From: Cellulosimicrobium cellulans
Lineage (GTDB): Bacteria; Actinomycetota; Actinomycetes; Actinomycetales; Cellulomonadaceae
Direction: 5' to 3'
DNA length: 64,000 nucleotides
NCBI RefSeq assembly: GCF_024124905.1
Contig: NZ_JAMXST010000003.1
Location: forward strand, 1 to 64,000
Below are positions 7,842 to 16,161 of this stretch, piece by piece; positions within the stretch are counted from its first letter, which is position 1; every line of letters starts with the position of its first letter. Below the pieces are notes generated by a model. The model saw nothing but the letters and a program-made list of their open reading frames with translations. It was not told the DNA's origin and did no database searches. The translations under genes and the position numbers were made by a program.

Positions 7842-8967
7842 CGCGGACGCCCTGCCCGTTCAGCTCCCAGCCCGCGGAACCCGGCCCGCAGAGCGCCGCC
7901 GCGTCGGCGGCGTTCGACGCGTTCGTCCCGACAGCCCAGTTGCCCGTAGCGGACCCGGCGTTGGTCGTGTAGCGGTAGCGCGGGTTGCCGGTCAGGTCCG
8001 ACGCGATGGCGTAGTCGCACTGGTGAAGGTTGACGTACCGGTTGCCCAGCGTGTCGAGCACCTCGACCTGGTCGCCGTTGAGCTCCCACGTCAGACCGTT
8101 GTTCGTCCCACCCGGCCCGCAGTCGCCCGCGGCCTTCGGCGCGTTCGCCGCGGTCGACGGGGCACCCCAGTTGCCGCCGCCCAGGTTCGTCACCCAGCGC
8201 GCCACGTCGCCGCGGCCGACGCTCGGCATCACGTAGTCGCACTCCTGGAGGTTCACGTAACGGTTGCCGAGGAGGTCCAGCGCCGCGACCTGGCTGTTAC
8301 GCAGTACCCACGTGCCGCCCGCATCCCCCGCCCCACCGGCGCCACAGCTCGCCGCGGAGTCGGCGGTGTTCGACGCGTTCGTTCCGGCACCCCAGTTGCC
8401 CCCGCCGAGGTTGGTCACGTACCGGAACTGATCACGCTCGGTACCCGTGGAACTGCGCAGGACGAAGTCACACTGGTGCAGGTTGAGGTAGCGCTTGGTG
8501 CCGTTGCGCAGGGTGCCGGTCTGGGAGGCGTTGGACTCGCCGTTGAACCCGGCCGAGGGGGAGACCTGGAGGTTGTCGCCGGTCCAGACGGAGTCGGTGA
8601 CGGCGACGGCCTTGGTCTCGGCACCGACGGTACCGGTGGTGACGTCGGAGCCGGGGGCCAGGACGTTGCGGGTGGTGCCGGGGACGTAGGTGAATCCGTC
8701 GGGGATCTGGGTGGTCAGGGACGTGCCCGTCACCGGGGTGTCCTTGGTGGTGTCGTAGAACAGGCGGGCCAGGACCTGCTGGCCACGCTCGGCGGTGACG
8801 GTGTCGGACCAGGTGGTCCCGCCGTCGACGGAGTAGAGCAGGTTGGCCTGGGTCTGGTCACCGGTCGCAGGCGCGGCGATGGCCATGGCGGACCCGGAGA
8901 GCGCGAGCCCTCCACACAGACCAGCGATCACGGCAGCGCGCGCCGTCCTTCGCAGTGTGGTTCTCAT
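7231..8967 (-). CDS. Secreted repeat surface protein with IPLIAP C-terminal anchor
   Basis: 578 residues. A signal peptide (about 1-32) leads into a DUF11-like domain (LFYDTTKDTPVTGTSLTTQI ... FTYVPGT). Three repeats of about 70 residues follow, each with NRYVNLHQCDY, GGGNWG or similar, and CGPG. The C-terminal 200 residues (Ig-like domain, IPLIAP at 544-549, hydrophobic helix, TRRRETTNEVI) are nearly identical to the facing gene at the left edge. GGAAGAG precedes the ATG. Paired cysteines suggest one disulfide per repeat unit. It is likely exported, cut at the anchor and held in the envelope. This is the full-length member of the pair, so it shows what the cut-off gene's start probably looks like. 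Confidence 0.85.
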   Translation of the reverse strand: MRTTLRRTARAAVIAGLCGGLALSGSAMAIAAPATGDQTQANLLYSVDGGTTWSDTVTAERGQQVLARLFYDTTKDTPVTGTSLTTQIPDGFTYVPGTTRNVLAPGSDVTTGTVGAETKAVAVTDSVWTGDNLQVSPSAGFNGESNASQTGTLRNGTKRYLNLHQCDFVLRSSTGTERDQFRYVTNLGGGNWGAGTNASNTADSAASCGAGGAGDAGGTWVLRNSQVAALDLLGNRYVNLQECDYVMPSVGRGDVARWVTNLGGGNWGAPSTAANAPKAAGDCGPGGTNNGLTWELNGDQVEVLDTLGNRYVNLHQCDYAIASDLTGNPRYRYTTNAGSATGNWAVGTNASNAADAAALCGPGSAGWELNGQGVRALDLLDAARGQGFIEFAFTSEAPEPPACEQTVTEPAITSTRQGVLNGTGTGTPTSTAAITLAEYTATGDPCPEELAANTDEYTTVQDTTLTGNVLDNDVIPDGSTITVTGPGAGPWNGDLTLNEDGTFTYTPAPGYVGTDSFSYTITDQDGNTSVGTVNITITEDENGIPLIAPGAAATAGLLGLAGLGLGYTRRRETTNEVI

Positions 8968-9101
8968 CGAGTTCTCTTCCTGTCAGGCCGGGAGCACCTC
9001 GCCCCCGACGCCGTGCAACCACCGTCGGAGACGGAGGTCACACCAACAGACGGGAGGCCGACCCGCCGGTGACGGGGTGAGGCAGCGGGTGAGGCAGCGC
9101 G

Positions 9102-11051
9102 CTACGCGTCTCCGTCTCCCTGCTCTGCCGTCACCGCGTCGATCTCCGCCGCCACCCACGGTGCGATCCACGCCAGGCCGGCGCGCGTGAAGTGCACCGT
9201 GTCCAAGTACACGGCGTCGCCCTCGGGCGTCTCCTGGATGCAGGCATCATCACGACACACCTGCTCGTCGAGCTCGAGCACGTGGACGTCGGCATGGTCC
9301 TCGGCGAAAGCACGGAGCTGGGCCGTGTGGCACTCCGCCCACGCCGGCGTCACGACGTTGGTGTGCCGGCGGGACGAGGTGAAGAGCACCTGGCGACCGT
9401 CGCGCCCGGAGGTGAGGACCTCGTGCGCCGCCTCCAGCTGGCGGTCGTAGTGCGCGGCGTACTCCGCCGAGCACGCGTCCATCCACCGTCCGTCCAACTG
9501 CATGCGGGTCGCGTCCCAACCCAGGGTGACGACGACGACGTCGGGGTCGTGCTCGTCGACGGCCGCGGCCCACCGCGGCTCCCACGGGTTGCAGCCCGCT
9601 CCGGGATCCTGGTCCACGTCGCTCTCCGCCGACCGGCTCGTGTCCTGACCGAAGATGCCGCACCCGTCGAACGCGGCGTCCGTCACCGTGAACTGCCCGG
9701 GCGCGTACAGCACGAGCGCGTCCGCGACGTCGTGCCCGAGCGAGTCGCCCACGACAAGAACCCGGCGCGCGCCCTCGCCCTGCGTCGAGTCCACCAGTCT
9801 CGGCACCACCGCCACTCCACCGACCACCACCACGGCCAGAGCCGTGAACACCGTGACCCCCGCCCGGCTCCACCGGCGCAGACGGGCAGGCTCGCCGATG
9901 ATGTGGTGGAGGAACGCCGCGAGCACGATCGACAACGGGAGCCCGACGATCAGCAGCACGATCGGCCGCGGGTCGGGCAGACTCTTCGAGAGCGCCCAGA
10001 GCACGGGGACGTGGACAAGGTACAACGAATAGGAGAACTTCCCGATGCCGACGAGCGGCGCCGCCCCGAGCGCACGCGCGACCACGGTGTCCTCGCGCGT
10101 GAGGGACAGGACGAGCAGACCCACCAGGAGCGCGACGACCGTCAGCCCACCCGACGCGTAGAGCCACGGCTCCCGATAGCTCGGTGTGAGGACCGAAACG
10201 ACGACGAGGGCCGTGAGCAGCACCGCGGAGAGCAGACCCCCACACCAAGAGGGGATCCGCTGGCGACGGGTCCGGACCCCGGCCGCGCGCCGCGCACCAT
10301 CGGCGACGAGCGCCGCCACCACGGCACCGACGGCGAGCGCTGACCCGTGCGTGTGCGTGCCGAGATAGAGGGCGTCGGCGTTCGTCCCGTCGTACAGGAG
10401 CGCGGTGGCGAAGCCCGTCACCACCGCGAGGGCTCCGGCGAGCGTCCCGACGACGACGGGAACCCGACGCCACGCGGGGACCAGCAACAGGATCAGCACG
10501 AGGAGCGGGGGCCACACGAGGTAGAACTGCTCGGTGATCGACAGGGACCACATGTGCGCAAGGGGCCCGGGCACGCCTCCGGTCGCGTCCCAGTAGGCGT
10601 CACCGCGCAGGATCTGCTCCCAGTTGGCGAGGTAGAGCAGCGAGGCGAGCCCTTGTCGCGCGAACACGTCTGCGTCCGTCGCGCGCCCGAGCTGGGCGAC
10701 GGCGAGGGCCGACGCCCCGAGGACGACGAGCAGCGGCACGATGAGCCGCTTCGCGCGCCTGCGGTAGAAGGCACCAAGGCCGACGCGGCCGCGACGCGAC
10801 CGCTCGCGCAGGAGCGTCAGCGTGATGAGGAACCCGGAGAGCACCATGAACACGTCGACGCCGAACAGCCCGGCCTCGTACAGCCCGGTGTGGTAGACGA
10901 CGACGGAGAGCACCGCGACGCCACGCAGCCCGTCGATGGCGCGGTAGTACGTCGACGCCAGCGGGACGTCGTCGTGATGCCCGGCACTCCTGCTCGGGAC
11001 GACGTCGACCACACCCGCAGGAGCGCCGACCATGCTTCGCGTGATCGTCAC
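9102..11051 (-). CDS. Acyltransferase-3 (OafA/YrhL-like) with C-terminal SGNH domain
   Basis: About 649 residues. The N-terminal 390 or so form a polytopic acyltransferase-3 domain (YYRAIDGLRGVAVLSVVVYH, FGVDVFMVLSGFLITLTLLR, RRRAKRLIVPL). After a last membrane helix comes an SGNH hydrolase-like domain with VVGDSLGHD and the C-terminal DTVHF Asp-x-x-His pair. Such proteins O-acylate cell-surface glycans or wall polymers. The GTG start overlaps the upstream gene's stop as GTGA, implying coupled translation; an ATG six codons later is possible. It is the last gene of the exosortase operon, so it may modify the glycan made by the operon's glycosyltransferase. Confidence 0.85.
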   Translation of the reverse strand: MTITRSMVGAPAGVVDVVPSRSAGHHDDVPLASTYYRAIDGLRGVAVLSVVVYHTGLYEAGLFGVDVFMVLSGFLITLTLLRERSRRGRVGLGAFYRRRAKRLIVPLLVVLGASALAVAQLGRATDADVFARQGLASLLYLANWEQILRGDAYWDATGGVPGPLAHMWSLSITEQFYLVWPPLLVLILLLVPAWRRVPVVVGTLAGALAVVTGFATALLYDGTNADALYLGTHTHGSALAVGAVVAALVADGARRAAGVRTRRQRIPSWCGGLLSAVLLTALVVVSVLTPSYREPWLYASGGLTVVALLVGLLVLSLTREDTVVARALGAAPLVGIGKFSYSLYLVHVPVLWALSKSLPDPRPIVLLIVGLPLSIVLAAFLHHIIGEPARLRRWSRAGVTVFTALAVVVVGGVAVVPRLVDSTQGEGARRVLVVGDSLGHDVADALVLYAPGQFTVTDAAFDGCGIFGQDTSRSAESDVDQDPGAGCNPWEPRWAAAVDEHDPDVVVVTLGWDATRMQLDGRWMDACSAEYAAHYDRQLEAAHEVLTSGRDGRQVLFTSSRRHTNVVTPAWAECHTAQLRAFAEDHADVHVLELDEQVCRDDACIQETPEGDAVYLDTVHFTRAGLAWIAPWVAAEIDAVTAEQGDGDA

Positions 11052-12733
11052 CGGCGCGCGCCGTCCGACCCGCGCCGTGCCGCGCTCTCCCGCAGTGCCG
11101 CGCTCGCCCCCGAGAGTGCGGTCGCACCGCGCGATGCCGCCCAGCGCAAGCCCGCGACGACAGGGGACGGACCGCTCGGGCGGGACGCCACCAGCAGCAC
11201 CACCGCAAGCAGCCCGCTCAGGACGGCGGGCACCACCGCCCGGTCGGGTGCGACGCCGACGCCGAACGCGACCGTGGCCGTTCCGAGCATGGACCCGGCG
11301 AGCAGGACGAGGGACGCCCGTGCGGCGCTCCGCGTCGACGCGACGGTGTTCGTGGACCGTGCGCGCCGGAGCCCCACCAGCGCGACGAGCGCCCAGCCGG
11401 CACCGAGGACGATGAGCCCTCCGCCCGCGAACCATCCCGTGACCGACGAGACCACCACGACGCGGTTCTCCTGGGCCCTCGGCGGCATCTGCGAATCGAC
11501 GGGATAGGAACCGAGACCTGCCGGTCGAGGAGTGAGGTAGTCGCGCGCGGCGTCGTCCAGCGCGCCGACGGCCCGTCCAGGATGGGCGAGGAGGAAGGAC
11601 CATACGGTCGACGGCCTGAGCACGCCGGCGTTGGCCTCTCGCTCGTCGCTGCTCTCGAACGTCGTGGGCGACGTCGTCGCGAGGTCCACCGCGCCGGGCG
11701 TCAGCCCGGTGGAACGCAGCTCCGCGGACGCCGCCTCCGGATCGAGCAGACCGCGCTGCGTCAGCATCGCCCAGGTCTCCGCGACCCGTGCCCGCTCCGA
11801 CTCGCCGGCGACGGCCCAGACGGCCGGTGCGACCAGTGCGAGGACGGCGGCCACGGCCACCCCGTGGTACAAGAAGCGCGCCGCCCACCGTCGACGGTCA
11901 ATGCGGCTCCCGCGTCGCCACCACACGATCGCCACGTAGATGGCCACCGGCACCGCCAGCATCGCGGTCGTCGACCGCGCTCCGGTGACCAGGGCTGACC
12001 CGAGCACGGCGACCACCAGACCGGCCCACGCCCGCGGACCCCGGGAGTCCACCAGGACGAGCCCGGCGGCGAGCAGGAGCACGCCCAGCACCGCCGTCGA
12101 CTCGGCGTAGAGCGACCCCGCGAACCCGACGAACGCCGCGTCAGCCACTACGAGCAGCAGACCCGTCGCGACGACCACCTGGCGGCGCACCGAGCCGCCG
12201 ATCACGAGCAGGACGAGGGCGACGAGAAGGCCGCAGGCCGCCGCGTAGAGCAGCGAGACGAGCCGCAGGTCGACGACGTCCTGGCCGAGGAGCCCGGCCA
12301 CCCACCGGAACGCTCCCGCGAGCCACGTCACGCTGCTCGCGTGCGAGGGGCACCCCTCGCTCCCGGTGGCCGCCTCGCCGACGGACCAGCGCAGGATCGC
12401 GAAGTCGAAGAAGCGGGGGCCGCCCGCCGTCTCTGCCGTGAGCCCGGTCTGGCAGGCGTACCGGACGGCGCCACCGTCGTCGGCAAGCCCGATCGGGCCA
12501 GGCACGAGCGCGCGGACCGCGAAGAGCAGCGACACGATCCCTCCGAGGAGGACCGCGAGGACCCGGGGGCGGTCGGCCTCGACGCCGGGATCGGTGCGGA
12601 CGTGCCGCCGTGAGCTCTCTGTGGTCGGGTCGGTGCTGCGTGCCTCGTCAGGCTCGATGAGGCTCCAGGTCGTCGTCATGCCCCGACTGACGAAGCGCCC
12701 GGCCGGACGTGACGGGCGGTCCTGCTCGGGCAT
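11048..12733 (-). CDS. Polytopic membrane protein of the exosortase operon
   Basis: About 561 residues with roughly ten hydrophobic helices and a large extracytoplasmic loop (SERARVAETWAMLTQRGLLD ... TPRPAGLGSYPVDSQMPP). I do not recognise a specific family; the layout resembles multi-spanning glycosyltransferase- or flippase-like proteins. An internal ATG 18 codons on (MTTTWSLIEPDE) is an alternative start. It begins 9 bases after the glycosyltransferase stop and overlaps the acyltransferase start by four bases, so it is in one transcription unit. Exosortase loci of Firmicutes (XrtG type) also pair the exosortase with a family 2 glycosyltransferase and a large membrane protein. A shared role in surface glycan attachment is inferred. 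Confidence 0.75.
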   Translation of the reverse strand: MPEQDRPSRPAGRFVSRGMTTTWSLIEPDEARSTDPTTESSRRHVRTDPGVEADRPRVLAVLLGGIVSLLFAVRALVPGPIGLADDGGAVRYACQTGLTAETAGGPRFFDFAILRWSVGEAATGSEGCPSHASSVTWLAGAFRWVAGLLGQDVVDLRLVSLLYAAACGLLVALVLLVIGGSVRRQVVVATGLLLVVADAAFVGFAGSLYAESTAVLGVLLLAAGLVLVDSRGPRAWAGLVVAVLGSALVTGARSTTAMLAVPVAIYVAIVWWRRGSRIDRRRWAARFLYHGVAVAAVLALVAPAVWAVAGESERARVAETWAMLTQRGLLDPEAASAELRSTGLTPGAVDLATTSPTTFESSDEREANAGVLRPSTVWSFLLAHPGRAVGALDDAARDYLTPRPAGLGSYPVDSQMPPRAQENRVVVVSSVTGWFAGGGLIVLGAGWALVALVGLRRARSTNTVASTRSAARASLVLLAGSMLGTATVAFGVGVAPDRAVVPAVLSGLLAVVLLVASRPSGPSPVVAGLRWAASRGATALSGASAALRESAARRGSDGARR

Positions 12734-12742
12734 GCCAGGCGT

Positions 12743-14095
12743 TCAGCCAGCGGTCGCGACGACGGGCTGAGCGCTCGGCCCGTCGACGGCGGCTGCACCT
12801 TCGCGCACGCGGGCGGTCTTGTCCCAGGACGTCTCGCCACGCAGGATGCGGGCCAGTGCCTTCCAGACGCACGCGAACGACAGGTAGTTCATGAGGATGA
12901 ACGAGTTGCCCATGAGCAGGCTCTTGAGCACTCCCCACCGCTTGTCCCGCCGGTAGTACACCCACCCCGTTGCGAGAGCCGGCAGGAAGGCGAAGAGGTA
13001 GAACACCGTCGCCAGCACGATCACCGCGACACTGTCACCGCCCGCGACGACGGCGATCTGGTCCCAGTTCAGCCCGAGCATGAGGAGGCAGTAGTGGAAG
13101 AGGATCGACCACGGGAGGTCGAGCACCCACGGGACCAGGCAGTACGACGTGAGCTCGAGCGCCTTCGCGTTGCTCAGGTCACGGGCGCGCCAGATCTCCG
13201 GGACACGTTTGATCGCCATCATGTGCCCCTGGTACCAGCGGGTGCGCTGCTTGACGAGCAGGGGGAGCTTCTCCACCGCCTGCTGGTCGACCGAGGCGTG
13301 CGGCGTGGTCTGCAGCTCCCACCCCTTCAGTGCGAGCGTGATCGCGAGATCGAGGTCCTCGGTCAGCGACGCGGACCACGGCCTCTCGCCCGCGTCGTCC
13401 AACGCCGACAACCGTGCGAACTGCCCGTTGCCGCCGAGGCTGACGGTGCCTGTCGCCTGGCGCCCGAACTGCGTCACCGCGGCGATACCCCAGAACTGGT
13501 AGTCCTGGTACCGGGTGAGGAAGGAACCCCGGTTGCGGATGCGCACCTGGAGCTGCACGCCCCCGACGTTCTCGTCCTCGAACAGCGGCAGGACATGGTC
13601 GAGAGCGTGGTCCGAGAGCCGCCCGTCGGCGTCCATGACGCAGACGACGACCTTCCCGGGGTCCAGGCCCCGCGCCGCCACGTCGTCGCGGACCCACGCG
13701 ATCCCGTTGTTCAGCGCCTCGCCCTTGCCCCTGCGCGCCTCCGGGAGCACGCGGCGCAGGACCCGGACCCGATCTCCCCCCGCCTCCTCGGCGCAGCGGG
13801 CCGTGTCGTCGTCGGAACCGTCGTCGATGACCAGGGTGGTCGTGCCGTCGAGGAGCGTCAGCGCCGAGACGGTCTGCCCGATCACCGCGTCCTCGTTGAG
13901 GCAGGGGACGAGGAAGTAGACGTCGAGGCGCTCGTGCGCCCGCGAGTCGCGCGACCCGTAGGTCGCCTGGCCCTGCACCCCGAGGCTCGCCCGCGCGCGG
14001 CGCAGCTGCACGAGGCCCGAGCCCATCAGGAGGATGAAGTAGACCATCGAGATGCTGATGACGACCCGCGCGAGGATGTCGAGGACGACCATCAC
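12743..14095 (-). CDS. Membrane glycosyltransferase family 2, exosortase-associated
   Basis: 450 residues. An N-terminal membrane helix precedes a GT-A domain: FLVPCLNEDAVIGQTVSAL, VIDDGSDDDTARCAEEAGG, the DADG metal-binding motif, TEDLDL for the catalytic base and QRTRWYQGH as the (Q/R)xxRW motif of processive enzymes. Three or four C-terminal membrane helices follow. This fits polymerisation of a sugar chain on the cytoplasmic face with export through the membrane part. The GTG start overlaps the exosortase stop as GTGA; an ATG follows immediately. Placement directly after an exosortase gene matches the glycosyltransferases linked to XrtG-type exosortases. The substrate sugar cannot be told. 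Confidence 0.88.
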   Translation of the reverse strand: MMVVLDILARVVISISMVYFILLMGSGLVQLRRARASLGVQGQATYGSRDSRAHERLDVYFLVPCLNEDAVIGQTVSALTLLDGTTTLVIDDGSDDDTARCAEEAGGDRVRVLRRVLPEARRGKGEALNNGIAWVRDDVAARGLDPGKVVVCVMDADGRLSDHALDHVLPLFEDENVGGVQLQVRIRNRGSFLTRYQDYQFWGIAAVTQFGRQATGTVSLGGNGQFARLSALDDAGERPWSASLTEDLDLAITLALKGWELQTTPHASVDQQAVEKLPLLVKQRTRWYQGHMMAIKRVPEIWRARDLSNAKALELTSYCLVPWVLDLPWSILFHYCLLMLGLNWDQIAVVAGGDSVAVIVLATVFYLFAFLPALATGWVYYRRDKRWGVLKSLLMGNSFILMNYLSFACVWKALARILRGETSWDKTARVREGAAAVDGPSAQPVVATAG

Positions 14096-14694
14096 GGCTG
14101 CTCACCACGGGCTCCGCGCGTCCTGCGACCACGCCGGCCGAAGAACCCGAGCCGGAAGAAGAGCACGAGCGCGACCGTGAGCCCACCGAGCATGAGCGCC
14201 GAGCCGAGCGTGTCGTGCACCCACTGGAACACCTCAGCCCCCCAGCGCACGATCGAGAGCACCATCACCTCGACACGGACGACGTTCAACAGCTCGAGGA
14301 AGAGTCCCGCTCCCAGGGTCGCGAGCACGATCCTGGCGACGCTCGAGCGCCCTGTGGCCAGCACGAACGCCGCGATGATCGCGAGCGGCACGAGGAAGTA
14401 GAGCGCGCTGCAGTCGGGGGTGATGCGCAGCGCGAACCACGTGGCGTCGTCGCCCGCGACCCGCTCGAACGCGAGGACGGGCTCGTACGTCATGACGCGT
14501 ACCTCGCGCGCGAAGACGAGACCGGTGACCTCGCCCGCGAGGCGTGCCTCAAGCTGACGGAACGCCTGCGCATGCAGGATCGCCGCCACGGAGCCGACGG
14601 CGAGCGCCACGGCGAGCGTCCACCGCACCGTCCGGTCGAAGGCACGCGAGACGCTCCTCGGCACGAGCGGTACGGTCGCCTCCGCGGCGCTCAC
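14092..14694 (-). CDS. Exosortase/archaeosortase family protein
   Basis: 200 residues with about five membrane helices. The exosortase signature is visible: Cys95 in ITPDCSALYFLVPLA, Arg140 in LNVVRVEVMVL (with Asn137) and His160 in QWVHDTLGS, the Cys-Arg-His set of the EpsH/ArtA superfamily. These enzymes cut a C-terminal motif next to a membrane helix and Arg-rich tail and are thought to transfer the protein to another molecule. It is shorter than typical Gram-negative exosortases, close to the compact Gram-positive XrtG type. It lies between a tiny LAVTG protein and a family 2 glycosyltransferase. Likely substrates are that small protein or the three IPLxAP-tailed proteins. The family call is strong; the subfamily is uncertain. 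Confidence 0.82.
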   Translation of the reverse strand: MSAAEATVPLVPRSVSRAFDRTVRWTLAVALAVGSVAAILHAQAFRQLEARLAGEVTGLVFAREVRVMTYEPVLAFERVAGDDATWFALRITPDCSALYFLVPLAIIAAFVLATGRSSVARIVLATLGAGLFLELLNVVRVEVMVLSIVRWGAEVFQWVHDTLGSALMLGGLTVALVLFFRLGFFGRRGRRTRGARGEQP

Positions 14695-14697
14695 GGA

Positions 14698-14883
14698 TCA
14701 GCCCTCGACCCCGGCGACGGCCTCACGTCGACGGCGCGAGGTCCGCAGCAGCAGCAGACCTCCCACGACGAGCGCCATGGCGAGCGCGACGTAGGCGAAC
14801 GTCGTGGCACCCGTCACTGCGAGCGCACCGGCACCCGCGGTGGCCCCACTGATGCCGGTGCTGATTCCAGGGGTGTTGTACAT
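14698..14883 (-). CDS. 61-residue membrane protein with LAVTG motif, first gene of exosortase operon
   Basis: Short Gly/Ala/Ser/Thr-rich start, LAVTG at residues 21-25, a hydrophobic helix (about 28-46) and a basic tail RTSRRRREAVAGVEG. There is no signal peptide and almost nothing outside the anchor, so it looks like a bare sorting signal. GGAAGGG sits 7 bases before the ATG. LAxTG is the motif of class E sortases in high-GC Gram-positives. Its position two bases before the exosortase gene suggests it is a dedicated substrate, glycan acceptor or pilot peptide of that enzyme. This is inference, and no similar protein is known to me. Confidence 0.7.
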   Translation of the reverse strand: MYNTPGISTGISGATAGAGALAVTGATTFAYVALAMALVVGGLLLLRTSRRRREAVAGVEG

Positions 14884-15003
14884 GGACTGCCCTTCCGTAG
14901 AGCCGGGCGGGACGCCCTGCGCGGATTCGAGTCGCGACGGACGTGGAGCCCGTCGCTCGGGGGTACAGACGGGGGATCTCGGAGCCCGGTGATGGGGCAT
15001 TGA

Positions 15004-15019
15004 TGTGATGTACGTCACA
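15004..15019 (+). promoter_or_regulatory. Crp/GlxR-type palindrome before the exosortase operon
   Basis: TGTGA-TGTACG-TCACA, with the TA at the centre favoured by actinobacterial Crp/GlxR sites. It lies 120 bp upstream of the small LAVTG gene and 37 bp before the divergent small membrane-protein gene, so it could serve either. Confidence 0.65.
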
Positions 15020-15055
15020 TAGAGTTGCTCGAGCGTCGGCGGCGTCTGTCCAGAC

Positions 15056-15349
15056 ATGGCCCGGAAGAGCTCAGCCGCGGAACCGACCCGTCCCTCGCGG
15101 GAGATCGTCGCTCCCTGGTCGTGGGGCAGCGGTCCGCGAACCTTCGCACCACCCACCCACGTGGTGCTCCGCGCCATCCGCACCGACGACTACGAGGAGC
15201 TGCGCGGCTGGGAAGCGCCGGTCGTGACGTGGAAGCCGCCGACGCCCCGGCGACAGCGCCGGACAGCACGCCTCCTCGCCGTGCTCAGCGTGTGCTGCGT
15301 CCTCGGTGGCCTGCTCGTGCTGGTCATGCTCGTCGTCTCGGCGTGGTAG
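15056..15349 (+). CDS. Small single-pass membrane protein
   Basis: 97 residues: a polar N-terminal region with Trp and Pro (WSWGSGPRTFAPP, EELRGWEAPVVTWKPP), a basic stretch (RRQRRTAR) and one C-terminal membrane helix ending in SAW. It is not recognised. It is divergent from the exosortase operon and shares its upstream region, including the Crp-type site. No good ribosome-binding site precedes the ATG, so the start is uncertain. It could be a regulator or membrane partner of the operon, but nothing proves this. Confidence 0.5.
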   Translation: MARKSSAAEPTRPSREIVAPWSWGSGPRTFAPPTHVVLRAIRTDDYEELRGWEAPVVTWKPPTPRRQRRTARLLAVLSVCCVLGGLLVLVMLVVSAW

Positions 15350-15405
15350 AAGAGCTCGACGAGTGACACTGCTCCCGCCCGCCTGGTCCGGGCGGCTGCC
15401 CCGGA

Positions 15406-16161
15406 CTACGTCTTGAGCAGTCTCTGCACGAGCCGTCCGAGCCCACGCGAGTCGTCCGGGAGGGCCTCGACACCGACCCGGACAGGCACCCTCAGCGAAC
15501 CTGCCGTCCATCGTGCAAGCTCGTCTCGCACACGGGTCGCAACGACGTTCCGCGTGGTGTCCGGATCCTCGCAGGGGACGCGCCAGGCAACCACCAGGGC
15601 GACGCCGTCCACGTAGCAGGCGGGTGCGGGCGGAGGGAACACGCGGCGCAGAGACTCCCCGAGTGCGAGGTCGCGCTCCCACCTGTCGAGGGGGACCGAC
15701 GAACCGGCCCGGCCGTCGACCACCACGACGATCGGCACGTCGCCCTCCCGGCCGTGGCGATAGGAGGCGACGACCGCGCCACAGCCGCTCAGGAAGTCGT
15801 CCACCGTCCCGAGACCGCTCAGGCTCCCGTGCGCTGCCGCCCCGCCCAGCATGCCCGACGTCCGCTCCCACCCGTCGGCGAGAGCCGCGACGACGGGGCC
15901 GGGCAGACCTGCGCCGCCCAGGGAGTACAAGACCGCCAGATCCCGGATCCCGTCGGCGATACCGACCCCCGCGTTCGCGCGAGCGATGCCGAGGGCTCGC
16001 GCAGGCCCGGTGACGTCCCGGCCTCCCAGGTGCGCGGCAGCCACGTGGACCACCGCGGGGACCGCCCAGTCCGCGAGCGCGTCCCAGCCCGCTGCGAACG
16101 TCGCCGCGCGCCACCTCTCGCACAGCTCGTCGAGCGGCGCGCCTGCCCCGGTCGTGGTCAT
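15406..16161 (-). CDS. Protein of unknown function, possibly a degenerate GGDEF-like domain
   Basis: About 251 residues from MTTTGAGAPLDELCERWR. The N-terminal half is Ala-rich and helical. The C-terminal half alternates strands and helices: VPIVVVVDGRAGSSVPLDRW, LGESLRRVFPPPAPACYVDG, VALVVAWRV and VRVGVEALPDDSRGLGRLVQ. This order loosely recalls a diguanylate-cyclase fold without the GGDEF motif; that resemblance is weak. It is divergent from the ECF sigma gene with about 120 bases between them, so the two may be functionally linked. An upstream start would add 50 residues of unlikely composition. Confidence 0.6.
   Translation of the reverse strand: MTTTGAGAPLDELCERWRAATFAAGWDALADWAVPAVVHVAAAHLGGRDVTGPARALGIARANAGVGIADGIRDLAVLYSLGGAGLPGPVVAALADGWERTSGMLGGAAAHGSLSGLGTVDDFLSGCGAVVASYRHGREGDVPIVVVVDGRAGSSVPLDRWERDLALGESLRRVFPPPAPACYVDGVALVVAWRVPCEDPDTTRNVVATRVRDELARWTAGSLRVPVRVGVEALPDDSRGLGRLVQRLLKT

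Noticed and set aside
11582-11998. Possible gene opposite the polytopic membrane protein
   Set aside because: It is antisense to a clear multi-helix membrane protein and has no ribosome-binding site or motif.
14092-14694. Ordinary sortase (class A-F) rather than exosortase
   Set aside because: Sortases have one membrane helix and a TLxTC motif; this protein is polytopic and has the Cys/Arg/His spacing of exosortases.
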